DNA of 64,000 nt, taken from positions 16,254,902 through 16,318,901 of the forward strand of contig NC_056037.1 in NCBI RefSeq assembly GCF_004379255.2, in the 5' to 3' direction. This DNA is from Salvia splendens (taxonomy: Eukaryota > Streptophyta > Magnoliopsida > Lamiales > Lamiaceae). The position numbers were made by a program, and so were the translations under genes. Shown here one piece after another: positions 33,401 through 43,489 of the stretch (the first letter of the stretch is position 1; each line of letters opens with the position of its first letter). Under the pieces are notes generated by a model, which was given only the letters and a program-made list of their open reading frames with translations, did not search any database and was not told the origin of the DNA.

Positions 33401-33662
33401 CATGAGGATCGACGGGGAGCCATGGAAGCAGCCCCTTCCACAGGATGATGACACTGTCATGATTGAGATCTCGCACTTCGGGCAAGTTAGCATCCTTGCC
33501 AACAGACGCTGCCTCTCAAGAAGTATCACAGCACCATATTTGACCAACAGCTCCTTACACGATGGATGCAGCGGTGAGGAAGAGGAGGAAGAGCGTAAGA
33601 AGTTAGGTGCAGCCAATACTTTTAGATTGCCAGATGACTTTGACATTGCAAGTCTTAGTTGA
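30497..33662 (+). pseudogene. DGK5-like: Diacylglycerol kinase (DGK5-like) pseudogene
   Basis: Diacylglycerol kinase phosphorylates diacylglycerol to phosphatidic acid in plant lipid signalling. Exon remnants in order: 30497-30705 (YYIPDYILLPD, FINTKSGGQLGG), 30799-30911 (VFDLG), 31082-31215 ([13 protein letters not shown], the ATP-site glycine motif), 31858-31981, 32155-32203 (FRGGFWNYFSM), 32639-32722 (GMDAQVSYAFHSARK), 32840-32887, 32966-33053 ([14 protein letters not shown]), 33131-33246, 33351-33662 (YMRIDGEPWKQPLP, then an acidic tail). Most boundaries keep GT/AG. Damage: TAA at 30814-30816, an indel after it, a lost AG before 31082, an indel within that exon, an extra base near 32700 and another near 33175. 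Exons before 31858 and between 32722 and 32840 seem missing. The family is sure; DGK5 versus close paralogues is less so. Confidence 0.9.
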
Positions 33663-33881
33663 AAATCTTAGATTAATTGGAGATGACTTTAGATATACAG
33701 CCGCAGCTAACTGTAGTACAGCTCTCTACTTTGTTTTGTCATTTTGTGTGTATTGTGCAGATGCATCTCTCTCTTATCTACTTCAGATTTATTGATATCA
33801 ACATTATATTGCAAAATTCTCATATATTCTTAGATAACATTACCTTTTGAAGCAATTAATATTACATCATCATCTCTCTTA
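33663..33881. other. Non-coding 3' flank of the DGK remnant
   Basis: AT-rich, probably former 3' UTR. No other feature is recognised. Confidence 0.5.
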
Positions 33882-35130
33882 GAGCATCCACAATGGCGCC
33901 CGTCCCGGCGGACGTCCGGCCGGCGTGCCGGAGTTCCGCGCGGGATGTCAGCCATTGTGCAGCAGTGACGATGATACGGACGTCCGCTGCGGACACCGGA
34001 GTTCCACGGCGTTCCCGGGACGTCCACCATTGTGTTGACTCCACGGACGTCCGCGGACGTCCCGATTATTTTATTATTATTTTTTGAAAGTTCTATAAAT
34101 ACGGCTCGTTGAAATTCATTTCATTCGCACCACTTGTATTAACGAGTATCTCTCTCTAAATACTTTTCTTTCGAAGATAAATGGAGCACCACGATAGTGA
34201 TTCCCCCGCCACGAGCGAGTCACAGAGACCGATCTTTCCCGTTGGCGGAAGTACCCCAATGTCCGCCACGATGTCCGAAATGGCGGGGATGATGCCCCAA
34301 CCCCAAATGACGGCGGGGATGATGCCCCAAATGCCCGGAGTGAGTGCCGGAATGACCAAAATGCCGGGGATGATGCCCGGAATGCCGGGGATGATGCCGC
34401 CCCAGATGACCGGGATGATGATGCCGAGGATGATGCAGGGCTCGCCTGTCGCTGCGGGGGAGTAGGCAGGGGGTCCCCCAATCACCGGTGGACAATGTCT
34501 ATCGCCCCTATATGGATTTACTGTCGACGGACAACCCCCCGAGTACTCCTCTCGAGACTCAGTTCACTAGCATCGAGACGTTCTCGTTTGAGGAGTTGGG
34601 GCTATCTCCGATCCGGGATTCTCCCACAGACGCACCAACATCGACATGGAGGAGGGGGAGGACAAGGAGAGGGAGGGGCAGGGGACGGGGCACTGCCTCG
34701 CCTGCGACGGGGTACGACGGGGAGGCGGTGGCCGCTAAGGTGGGGGAGGGATCCAGCGGGAAAAAGAGGACCGTCTGAAGCACAGAGGAGTGCATCCCGC
34801 TGCTCGGGTATCCAGATTCTCCAGTGCCGGAGGAATCACTATCTCCGCCTTGCATATTGACTACAAATAAAAATATACAGAGAGATGAAAATATGGTTGT
34901 GGAATTGTAGTGGATGTGGATGTGTGAAGGAAAAAAAATGAGACAATTGTGTATCTATAGAAAATAATTAAAATTAACAAAATAATAAAAATAAAAATTT
35001 CCTCCGGCACCGCACTGCAATAGACTGCCGCGAATAAACCCCCCGCCTCGTCCACGCCGCGAATGAGCCGGGGCCCTGCCCCGGCGCCCCTTGTCCAGCA
35101 GTGGGTTGCCGCGGCGCACTTTAGACACTC
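33882..35130. mobile_element. Chimeric Harbinger-like element (H0)
   Basis: The left end GAGCATCCACAATGG is a typical plant Harbinger terminus preceded by TTA. The left half carries a TATA box (CTATAAATA near 34091) and the start of a plus-strand Myb-like accessory gene. At about 34796 this joins, head to head, the 5' part of a second element on the minus strand (ATG at 34853-34855, MQGGDSDS), ending near GACACTC at 35130. That right part is about 90-95% like the H2 copies in the array. Both halves therefore start from 5' ends, and the Myb-like core and nuclease gene are absent. Confidence 0.6.
34181..34778 (+). pseudogene. 5' part of Harbinger Myb-like accessory gene, Met-rich
   Basis: The first frame (34181-34465, 94 codons) begins MEHHDSDSPATSES, like the H2 proteins (MQDGDSDSPGTGES). 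It then becomes a methionine/proline/glycine repeat with 23 Met residues. The second frame (34488-34778, 96 codons) has ETFSFEELGLSP, matching DTFTFEQMGLRP in H2, then an Arg/Gly-rich basic run. The two lie in different frames, so an indel or intron separates them. The Myb-like DNA-binding part is missing because the element is truncated at about 34796. Confidence 0.6.
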
Positions 35131-35139
35131 TACATCTAT

Positions 35140-35839
35140 TGTGGAACAGAGAGAATTATACTAGGGAGTAATGTATCAAAAATACTACTCTATTTATCAA
35201 AATAAATAGTCATGTTTTTCATTTTGATCGGTTCAAAAAATTAGTTCATTTTCACTTTGATAACATAACTCATCATTAATTTATTTCTCATTTCTTACTT
35301 TCTCTCTCTTTCTGTTCTATCTATTTAACTCCAATTAACAACACTTTAACAATTTTTTTCTTCTTTACTACTTTGCTAGATTTATGGAGTACTATTAAAA
35401 CGTTGTGTTATCCACTATCAAAATTATTGATACAAATAGATGCCGGCAAAACCCCTACCATTCTTTTCTTTTCTGTTTTTTTTTATTGATTCTTCAAATT
35501 TATCCAAATTTATTTAAATTAATATGCGAAAAATATACATATCAACTATATGAATCAAAGTTAAATGTATTCCTAAATAAAAATTTCTACATGTAGCCTT
35601 TATTAATTTGTTTCTACGTCTGCATTTGGACGAGTATTACATACGTGGAAATCATAATCACGGTTAGGTATAGGAATTTCGACGAGTAAAACTGCTTATC
35701 TAGCACAACAATAATAATTGAATGTAAATCAGACAAAGTACGAGTGAATACGAGCGCTACAGCCTACATGAATATTCATGTTTTAGAGATCTTATCTTAC
35801 AATAGTAGATCGTATCTGCATAAATAATGTACTCTACTA
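35140..35839. other. Non-coding part of unit 1
   Basis: AT-rich. It starts with the right end of a MITE that an H2-type element split (GTGGAACAGAGAGAATTATA). No gene. Equivalents: 43501-44200, 51862-52561, 60220-60919. Confidence 0.6.
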
Positions 35840-36101
35840 CTTCCTCCGTTTTTAAAAATAACAACTATTTCCATTTTTGGTCGTTCCTTAAAAATAGAAA
35901 CTTTAGAATCTTTCTATTTTAGGACATGGACCTCACAATCGACTATCTCTACTTTCAATACTTTTTCTCTTTATCTCTCTTACTTTACTCATTTTTCTTT
36001 TCCTCTATTTTACTTTACCAATTTTTCTCACGTACTTTACCAATTGTGCATTAAAACTCGTGCCGATTTAAATGTTTATATTTTTTTTAACACAGAGGGA
36101 G
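35840..36101. mobile_element. Stowaway-type MITE, unit 1
   Basis: Inverted ends CTTCCTCCGTTTTTAAAAAT and the complement of TTAACACAGAGGGAG are flanked by TA. The pyrimidine-rich interior (CTCTTTATCTCTCTTACTTT) is non-coding. Confidence 0.75.
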
Positions 36102-36329
36102 TATCTAATAAGAACAATAGAATCTAGATCATATTTGATGTGACATAAATTTTGTGAATAAAAATAAATATAAAGAATATTTTTTTAAATTTGAGTTTAG
36201 TGTAAACAGTTAGAATAAAATTATATTTGATATGACATATATATTAAAATGAGTTTGAGATTAGTGTACATAGTTGGAGATGAAAAAACGACCTATGATC
36301 CAATGAAGTGCAATGAGAAGATAAAATAG

Positions 36330-36590
36330 CTCAAAAAACTTGGTAATGATATAATGATAATTACAAATTAAGTAGTGAGTGTATACATAAATCAACGGCT
36401 AATTCCATGGTTTTAGCAAATATAGGCCATGAATCAGGGGGTTCCAGTCACAGCAGCCTGGGGTGTTTTTTGTCTTTTTGTGCCCAGTTAATGGTTTTTC
36501 AAAATACAGCGGCAAAACCAGTGGCAGAAAACAATTAAATGGCCAACACCGTTGGTGTGACGTGGCAATGAAAATCAAATAGTAATTCTC
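36330..36590. other. Relic of a deleted DUF3774 locus, unit 1
   Basis: The part at 36340-36400 (ACAAATTAAGTAGTGAGTGT, then ATACATAAATCAA) matches the 3' flank of the minus-strand gene (36705-36755). The adjoining part at 36405-36590 (GGCCATGAATCAGGGGGTT, AATACAGCGGCAA, TGACGTGGCAAT) matches its promoter (37165-37330). The coding stretch expected between them is absent, so this looks like a duplicated locus that lost its gene body. A small MITE remnant follows (36594-36635). Confidence 0.6.
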
Positions 36591-36749
36591 GTGCCGTCCC
36601 AGATATCCTTATTTTTTGAGGACGGAGGAGGGAGTATATTGTAGACAGGGCATATGATGAAGTTGTAGAAGAAAGTAGGAGGTAATGGAATTGATATTAT
36701 GATAGTATATACTGTACAAATTAAGTAGGGGAGTGTATACATAAATTAA

Positions 36750-37004
36750 TCAATTGGGGCCCCAACAACTCAAATACATAACAGTTCTAAGAGACTCCTC
36801 CGATTGAATCAATTGCTTCTTTGTGGTCTTCGTGGACGCCGCTGCTAGCTTGTTTGACTGAGAAGAATAAGATCTGAGATTGGGTTTAGCGCGCTGCTGA
36901 ATAAGTCGGAAAGCATAATTCCATCTGCAGAAGCCTTGATCTTTCAGCGCCTCCACAGCTCCCACGCTCGCTGCTACTAACCAAGCTTTGCTTGTAGAGC
37001 TCAT
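36750..37004 (-). CDS. Wound-induced protein family (DUF3774), gene A, copy 1
   Basis: This small plant-specific protein belongs to the wound-responsive/DUF3774 family, whose Arabidopsis members include wound- and hypoxia-induced genes; its molecular role is not established. The 84 residues start MSSTSKAWLVAASVGAVEAL, continue with KDQGFCRWNYAF and end EESLRTVMYLSCWGPN, covering the whole family length. The open frame extends 43 codons further upstream to 37133, but family members begin at MSSTSKAW. A TATA-like TATAAATATAAATA (about 37063-37076) would also place the transcript start downstream of that upper ATG, so 37004 is chosen. It is divergent to gene B. It is intact and intronless. Confidence 0.92.
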   Translation of the reverse strand: MSSTSKAWLVAASVGAVEALKDQGFCRWNYAFRLIQQRAKPNLRSYSSQSNKLAAASTKTTKKQLIQSEESLRTVMYLSCWGPN

Positions 37005-37435
37005 TTTTTTAGTAGAGATGAATTTAAATTGTTTTGTGTAGTGGAAGGAATGGGAGTATCTGTATTTATATTTATACTCCATACTGAGGTGAGGAGAAGA
37101 TGGAGATTCACTTTTTAGTAGTTTCAACGGCAAAGCCCGCTCCTGTTTTATAAAATACTCTATAATAGGCGATGAATCTGGGGGTTGGTTTCATTATTGG
37201 TCACATCAACATCTATCTATGTGTGTGTTTAATCTTTTTGTGGCTAGTTGATGGTTTTTCTAAATACAGCGGCAATACCAGTGGTTTGACGTGGCAATAA
37301 ACAACTAATAAATGACGTGGCAATGAAAACAACCGGGGCAGTGCTGCTATATATATATGTATTCTCAATCTTAGTTTCCAACACCATCAAAACAAATCTA
37401 CAATTTCTACAATCATCTCTATAACTCAAAGTAGA
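37005..37435. promoter_or_regulatory. Shared divergent promoter of genes A and B, copy 1
   Basis: 431 bp separate the two start codons. TATA-like boxes lie on both sides: about 37063-37076 for gene A and TATATATATG (37349-37358) for gene B. Two copies of TGACGTGGCAAT (37287-37298, 37313-37324), spaced 26 bp, contain the ACGTGGC core bound by plant bZIP factors. Their role in wound or stress response is inferred. Confidence 0.7.
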
Positions 37436-37669
37436 ATGAGTTCGACAAGGTTAGTAGCGGCGAGCATTGGGGCGGTGGAGGCGCTGAAGGATCAGGGCTT
37501 CTGCCGATGGAATTACGCATTGCGGCATCTACAGCAGCAAGCCAACTCCAATCTCAGATCTTACATTAATAAGCCCAGTAGAGTCTCGCCCCAACAACGT
37601 GAAAAGTCGAAGCAATCGGAGGAGTCTCTTAGAACTGTCATGTATTTGAGCTCTTGGGCTCCCAATTAG
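37436..37669 (+). CDS. Wound-induced protein family (DUF3774), gene B, copy 1
   Basis: 77 residues: MSSTRLVAASIGAVEALKDQ, GFCRWNYALRHLQQQA, a short variable middle, and the conserved end QSEESLRTVMYLSSWAPN. Compared with gene A it lacks the SKAW insertion near the start and about six residues in the middle. Both termini fit the family and there is no stop or intron. The TATA box at 37349-37358 lies about 80 bp upstream of the ATG, giving a short leader. The function is unknown beyond family membership; induction by wounding or low oxygen is expected from relatives, not shown here. Confidence 0.92.
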   Translation: MSSTRLVAASIGAVEALKDQGFCRWNYALRHLQQQANSNLRSYINKPSRVSPQQREKSKQSEESLRTVMYLSSWAPN

Positions 37670-38341
37670 AACTAGTCATACAATTCATCTTCAACAATTT
37701 TGTACAGATATTTATGTTTCTCAAATTTAATGGATGACTATTCTCCGACTTCTAATCTACTTCTATCATCTTTCATTATCGTATCATCTTAGACCTATTT
37801 TGTTTTCATTGTCTCCATATCATACAGTAGATAAGTACATTCACAGCTAAATTTCTCAGATGATTGTTTTCAGTGAAAAAGGATGATAAATATTTTTTAT
37901 TAAAATAGTTACAAAATTATCATTTTCTTCGAAATACAGTCACTCAATTATTTTTCCCTTATAAATATCTTTAAAATTATTTTACTTCTACTATTTCGAA
38001 TGGACTCAAATAAATTATTTTTCTCCAGTATATACGGCCAAAAAATACATTTAAGTTTTTCTAAAAGAAATATTAAATAATAAAAAAAATGTTTAAAGTG
38101 TAAATATTTGTGAAATGATATAAAACATTCATTTCCTCCCTGCTCCTAAAAATAAGTAAAATTTATTTTAAAAGATGAAATCTTTTAGTAGTAGTAGTAT
38201 GTTTTTATTTAGAAAAATCTCAACTGTTTTGTTTGTACTATAATACTGGAGTACTTCTATTTGTTTGAGATCATCTGGACTAATAATTTACGCAATACAT
38301 ACGAAGTGGAGTACAATTTTATCCTATGGACGAAATTATAT
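37670..38341. other. Non-coding 3' flank of gene B, unit 1
   Basis: AT-rich; the first part is probable 3' UTR. A related but diverged version follows the last copy (62770-62985), marking the array's right edge. Equivalents: 46031-46702, 54392-55062. Confidence 0.6.
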
Positions 38342-38722
38342 GAGCATCCGGTGATGGCCAGCATTTCTTAATCTGGCCTTTTCTTTTACAGTGGTTTCGT
38401 CTAGTGTCCGCCCTATCAATTAAAACTCATTTTACATATAATTTATAGTGTTATTTTTTATTTTTTTAATTACTAAAACACCAAAATATATTATACTATT
38501 AGATACCACAAATTAATAAAAAAACACATACATTACTTAATTGAAAAAACTACTACATTATACTTAGTTAAAAAAAATACATTACTAATTAAAAAACTAC
38601 TACATTATACTTAATTAAAAAAACTACATTATTAATTTAAAAAAACCTGCACTAGTCACCTATATCTAACTTGTAGCTCATATTCTGTATTATTTTCTCA
38701 ATAAAGCGGCGGTGATCCAGAT

Positions 38723-39328
38723 TAGGGTGGGTAGGTACGGTATACCGTACCGAAACCACCATACCGTATACCTTACCGTAAATACGATATGCGAAAAAAA
38801 TCATACCTTTACCTTACCAAAGTTTTCGTTGTACCAAACTTCGGTATACCTTATTTTCGGTATGACGAATTTCCATACCGATACCGTACCTCATTTTCGG
38901 TATACCATACCGAAGTTCGGTATACCTGACTTTGAACATCAATTAAAATAAAAAATTAAAGTTTTTAGAATATTATTTATATTTTATAATTTTAAAAATA
39001 AATTAAATATAATTTATTCATAATTATATTTATATTTCACAATAGATTTTATAATTTAAAAATATATAAAATATATTTTATATTTAATTGTGTTTATATT
39101 TTTGTGGTATATACCTTAGTTTACGGTATATACTTTAATTTACGGTATATACCGAATTTCGGTATGCAGCGGTATACCGCGGTATTTGAAAATCCATACC
39201 GTTACCTTACCGAAAAATTTCGGTATGGTATCATACCGTACCGAAAGTCACGGTATACCAAAAATTCGGTATTTTCGATATTTTTTCGGTACGATAAGAC
39301 CGGTATTTCGATATTTTTCCCAGCCCTA
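38723..39328. mobile_element. Non-autonomous hAT element, unit 1
   Basis: 606 bp with ends TAGGGTGGGTAGG and the complement of CCCAGCCCTA, flanked by the exact 8-bp duplication ATCCAGAT (38715-38722, 39329-39336), diagnostic of hAT. Subterminal regions are packed with palindromic CGGTATACCG-type words. No transposase. Confidence 0.88.
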
Positions 39329-39360
39329 ATCCAGATCAGTGATAATTGGAAGGCTGATGG

Positions 39361-40355
39361 TTAAGTCAAGCACCAACCTATAGTCGTAACTCTCGCGAAA
39401 ACCACCGAACTCTTGGAGCACTGAGGCCACGAGCAGAGTAGCGGAGCCGGCGCAGCCTGCGGAAGAGCAGATCTAGACGTGGCCGCCTTCCCTTTGGCTT
39501 TGGCTTGGGCTCTGGCAGTCTTGTTGCCAACAAGATACCTAAAAGTAGACGTAGGTGTGCCGGAACTCCTTTCCGGCTCAGCGTTGAGATCCACTGGCGA
39601 TGGGCCGCTGCTCGTGTAACTGCCACTGGCGGTGTTCTTCGTCCGCTTTGCAGCTGAGGATGCAGCCGATATCCCTCCGTCGAACTTCGGCTTGTCCTTC
39701 AAGGTCAACCAAACGTTTTAGAACTTGGACTGCCCGTACTGCGACTGGTACTCGGTCATCGACTTCTGGATGACATCCTCCATGCTCTCACCGCTGGTCC
39801 TTTCGTCCCCATTCTTCGTATAGATATCCCTGAAGTTTTTGACGTGGACTTTGAGCCGATCCCAACACTTACGCAGCTGCTCCTTGTTCCGCTTGTACGC
39901 CCAACTCAGGATCACCTTATTGTATTTGGCCTCAATGCAATCCCACATCCTGGCCGAAGTCTGGTGGTTGGCATTTATCGAATCCTCAGATATATCAACC
40001 CATCACTCAACCACCTTCATGTAGTCTTCCTTGGTGTAGCCTGTGCGCCCCACGACTTACTCCTCATTGGGATCGTTGGATGGGACTGGGACGGATGGCG
40101 CCTTTTCCTTGCACGCCATCCTCTTCTTCTTCCTCAGCGCCTCAGGAGCAGAAGGTTGCCCGCAGGTCGGCTCCATTTCCTCAACCCGGTAGGGGTCAGT
40201 GGTGAAGAACGCTGAGCGAAAGTGGACCCTACAGATCTAGGAGTCTCGACCCGGTAGTCTTCATGGCCGGGCCAACGGGCGCCGCTTTCGCCACCGCCAA
40301 ACATCGGCATATCGTCGTAGGCACTATTTGGGTTTGAGAATTGGCTCGGATCCAT
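39361..40355 (-). pseudogene. Myb-like/NAM-associated accessory gene fragment in H1, unit 1
   Basis: PIF/Harbinger elements encode a Myb-like protein that helps the nuclease bind DNA. Here the minus strand reads MDPSQFSNPNSAYDDMPMFG (40355), then frameshifts. It then gives MWDCIEAKYN, NKEQLRKCWDRLKVHVKNF and a premature stop after YGQSKF. The C-terminal part is WLTLKDKPKFDGG, AAKRTKNTAS and KAKGKAA. Order and motifs fit the NAM-associated C-terminal domain. Several frame changes make it non-functional. Confidence 0.75.
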
Positions 40356-40901
40356 ACTTGATAGAGAAAAGAGAGGAGAAAGAGAGTGGATGAGGGAGTA
40401 TTGTGTGAAAAAAAGAGAGGAAAGTGTAAATGAGTGAGTGAGTATTTAAAGTTTGAATTAAAAAAAATTAAAATAAACGAAATAAAAAATGCGTCGCACT
40501 CGTCCTCGGGTGGCGGCGTCCGACTCCTTGCAATGGGCGCCCGATGCATCATCCGACGCGTCGGGCGACCTACCCAGATGACCTAACTTTTCGTGGTCCA
40601 ACTCGGGCGGGCGGTCGATCGTCCGCCTGCACTAGGCGGACGATCTTGCCCGAGGACGATTTTCACGGATCGAGCGGTCGAACCCCAAACCATTATGGAT
40701 GCTCTAACAATGTGGTGAAGACCTTGACTAATGCAGATTCTATACTGGGGAATCCTTTTGATGAAAATAATGCATTCATTTGAAAATTATATGAGTCCGA
40801 TTATCCATCTAATTAATATTTTGAAGAAAGGTTACATTTATCAATTGAGGTTATATGGATCTTCCTAACTTATGATTATTACCCATGTTTTAGGGTGTAA
40901 A

Positions 40902-41235
40902 CTTTTAAAAAATTGAGTTTTTCCCACGAACTTTGAAATTGACAAATAATATCATGAACTATACCCCGAGTGTGTTATTTCCCGTCGATGAAAAATTCCG
41001 GCAAATAATATCATTATACGAATTTTTTTTCATAATTTCTCGACAACAACTACGAGAGTTTCAAGATTTTCAATCATTGAGAATAGTGTTTCTTGAAGCA
41101 CACACACTAAATTTGTTCTTCAATCTATTAATATATCTGGAATTTTTCACTGATGGGATATAACAACCCAGGGTAAAGATCGTGATTATTATTTGTCAAT
41201 TTCAAAGATCGTGGGAAAACACAATTTTTTGAAAG
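40902..41235. mobile_element. MITE with long terminal inverted repeats, unit 1
   Basis: About 75 bp at each end are inverted copies (TTTCCCACGAACTTTGAAAT, TTGACAAATAATA). The interior is AT-rich with a chance 76-codon frame. The long inverted repeats suggest a Mutator-type MITE. No target duplication was matched. Confidence 0.7.
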
Positions 41236-41491
41236 TTCTACGATATTAGGTGTCAATATCCATTTTTTAGGATGAATATGTACTAGATGACGGTGCATAA
41301 AGTGCAGTTTTCTACTCCCTCCGCCCCATAAAAGATGTCACACTTTTAATTTTAGTTGTCCCTCTAAAGATGCCACATTTTCATTTCTAGAAAAAATTCT
41401 TTCTCATAATAATATAAATATTATACTTTCTCTTTCCACCTAACACACAAAACAAAACTTCCTAAAATCCTGTGTCGTCCCACAAGTGTAT

Positions 41492-43489
41492 GAGTGTCCA
41501 CAGTGGAGCGGAACAGCCACACCACAACCACAAAAACAATTCCACAGCCACAAAAAACACTTCCATAGGCACAAAAATTTGTCCAACCCAATAACAGTCA
41601 CGCCACAGCCACAAATCATATTATTTAATCAATTAATTGGTATATTTTAATTAGAGCGGAATAAAAATTATCAGACAAAAATAATTAGAAAAAAAACATC
41701 ATTTGTTTTAAAAAAATAAATAAAACTAAATATTCGTTGTATTATAAATAGGGAAAATTATACAACGGCAATTATATAAAACACTTAAAAATATACCGCC
41801 GCCATTCACTCGATGGCTTCATCGGAATCCACCGCTGCATCTCCATCTCCATCCCCTTCCCCATCCCTCGTCGCCGCCTCCGGTGCCGCAGACCCTGTCA
41901 GCCCCAACTCACCCCTCAGCCTCTGCATGACATCCTAGTGCACCGCCTTGGTGACTGGGTCGGTCGCCGCGGCGTAGGTGATAGCGACATCTCCCATATG
42001 CTTTAGCATCTGGAAGATCAAGTTCTTGTCCAAAACCCACACTGGGGCAGACATTCCCAAGTTGGATGCTTACGCGACCGCACCGGCTCTGGAGGCTCTA
42101 GTGTCTCGAATAATGGATTGCTAATCTTGGGGTCGTCGGTGGCGGGAGAATGTGGGTGGGGGGGGGCTCCTCCTCGACCTCTTCGTTGAGGTCGAGGGAA
42201 TGTGAGCCGCTGCAGCTGCTGTAGTTCCCGGCAGTCGAGTCTCATCCGCTTCGGCCTAGACCCACCCTCTTTCTCGCAGAGGGCCTTGAATTTCAGAGAG
42301 CCATATAGAAGGACATATTCGTCCTAGTAGGTGAATCTAGGATACCCACCGTCTCGAAGCATCTCTAGCGACAAAGCCTTTCCGTCGGCTTTGTTGCAGC
42401 CGCTCTCAGTTGTGCGCAGATTGTTCTCGTAGATGCCCAAGAACCTCTTGACGTCTTTTGCAATCCTCCCCAATTTTTTTGCGGATCTGGTCCTCATACC
42501 GCTCTGTAGTGTCTTCCGGCTTGAACTCATTGTAGGCATCCAGGATCCGGGCCCAGAATCCTGCTTTTGTCTGATCTGTTCCAACTCGGGCAACTGACGT
42601 GATGGCCTCCCAGGCCTTAGCCACAGAAATGGACTGCTCTCTCAAGTAGTACACTGACGACCCACTACCGTCGCCGCCTCACCCATTGCCGCGACCGCGG
42701 CCCTGACCCCTCCGCCCTTAACTGGGTCTCAACGCGCCCCTGTACCGGCTCGGATGATGGTGGCCCCCACTGAGCCGGTCTCAACCCCATCTGCTCGAAT
42801 GTGAAAGTATCTAAATTCCCCTGAGATTGGGTGGGTTGGACGTAAGGGGTAGAGGTATCCGGGCGCGGATTGTTGACCGCATCCATGTTGGGCCGGTAAT
42901 CCTCATACGTCGATTAGGGACGACCCACATGCCTCTGAGGTTGACCCCGAAACTAGGATGACAGTGGACACCATGGCTGGGATGGAGGCTGAGTATGGCC
43001 ACCCCACCCCTGGGATGGAAGGGGAGGGGGACTAGTTCTCCATCCATGGGATGGAGACAGATAATAATAGTTTCCATACGCGTTGACGGCGGGGATGCTA
43101 GTGCCGCCACTAGCTGCACCAGAACCGCCACTGTAGTACCCGCTGCTCGGGTATCCAGATTCTCCAGTGCCGGGGGAATCACTATCTCCGTCTTGCATAT
43201 TGACTACAAATCAAAATATAGAGAGAGATGAAAATATGGTTGTGGAATTGTAGTGGATGTGGATGTGTGAATGAAAAAAATGAGAGAATTCTGTATCTAT
43301 AGAAAATAATTAAAATTAACAAAATAATAATAATAAAAATTTCCGCCGGCGCCGGTGCGGTGCCGGCAGTCTGCAATAGACTACCGTGGATAAACCCCCC
43401 ACCTCGTCCACGCCCAAATGAGTCAGGGCCTTGCCCCGGCGCCCCTCGTCCAGCAGTGGGTCGCCGCGGTAACCCCACTTTAGACACTC
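41492..43489 (-). mobile_element. Harbinger-like element H2, unit 1
   Basis: The ends GAGTGTCCACAGTGG and the complement of CCACTTTAGACACTC are inverted. On the minus strand a TATA-like CTATAGATA (about 43298) precedes a broken Myb-like gene. The nuclease gene is absent. Confidence 0.65.
42018..43198 (-). pseudogene. Myb-like/NAM-associated accessory gene in H2, unit 1
   Basis: From the minus-strand ATG at 43198: MQDGDSDSPGTGESGYPSSG with a Gly/Ser/Pro-rich region, then DTFTFEQMGLRPAQWGPPSS (about 42800). The Myb-like core follows (SISVAKAWEAITSVARVGTD, FWARILDAYNEFKP) and IYENNLRTTESGCNKAD, the usual order of this family. At least three frame changes and stops break it. A nine-G run at about 42157-42165 varies between units (9, 10, 8), shifting the last frame differently in each. 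Confidence 0.75.

Larger units (their letters stand above)
38342..40704 (-). mobile_element. Harbinger-like element H1, unit 1
   Basis: The ends GAGCATCCGGTGATGG and the complement of CCATTATGGATGCTC are Harbinger-like inverted termini; no clean 3-bp duplication is visible. It carries a broken minus-strand Myb-like accessory gene and no nuclease gene. A hAT element (38723-39328) sits in the region downstream of that gene. Confidence 0.65.
34796..43138. repeat. Tandem array, unit 1 (8343 bp)
   Basis: This is the first of the repeated units; the start is set where similarity to the next unit begins (CCCGCTGCTCGGG). The first 1.3 kb (to about 36100) is visibly diverged from units 2-4, whereas the rest is nearly identical to them. 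Contents in order: end of an H2-like element, MITE, gene-deleted relic, DUF3774 gene pair, H1 with hAT insertion, long-TIR MITE, MITE with H2. Confidence 0.95.

Noticed and set aside
37005..37133. 43-codon upstream extension of DUF3774 gene A (also in the other copies)
   Set aside because: Open in frame, but it crosses the likely TATA box and precedes the conserved family start MSSTSKAW, so it is probably promoter and leader.
38712..39364. 79- and 86-codon frames in each unit, with RYGIPYR-type repeats
   Set aside because: They translate the palindromic GGTATACC repeats of the hAT element and are not genes.
39844..40215. 123-codon plus-strand frame (204 codons in unit 2 at 47961-48575)
   Set aside because: Antisense shadow of the Myb-like fragment in H1.
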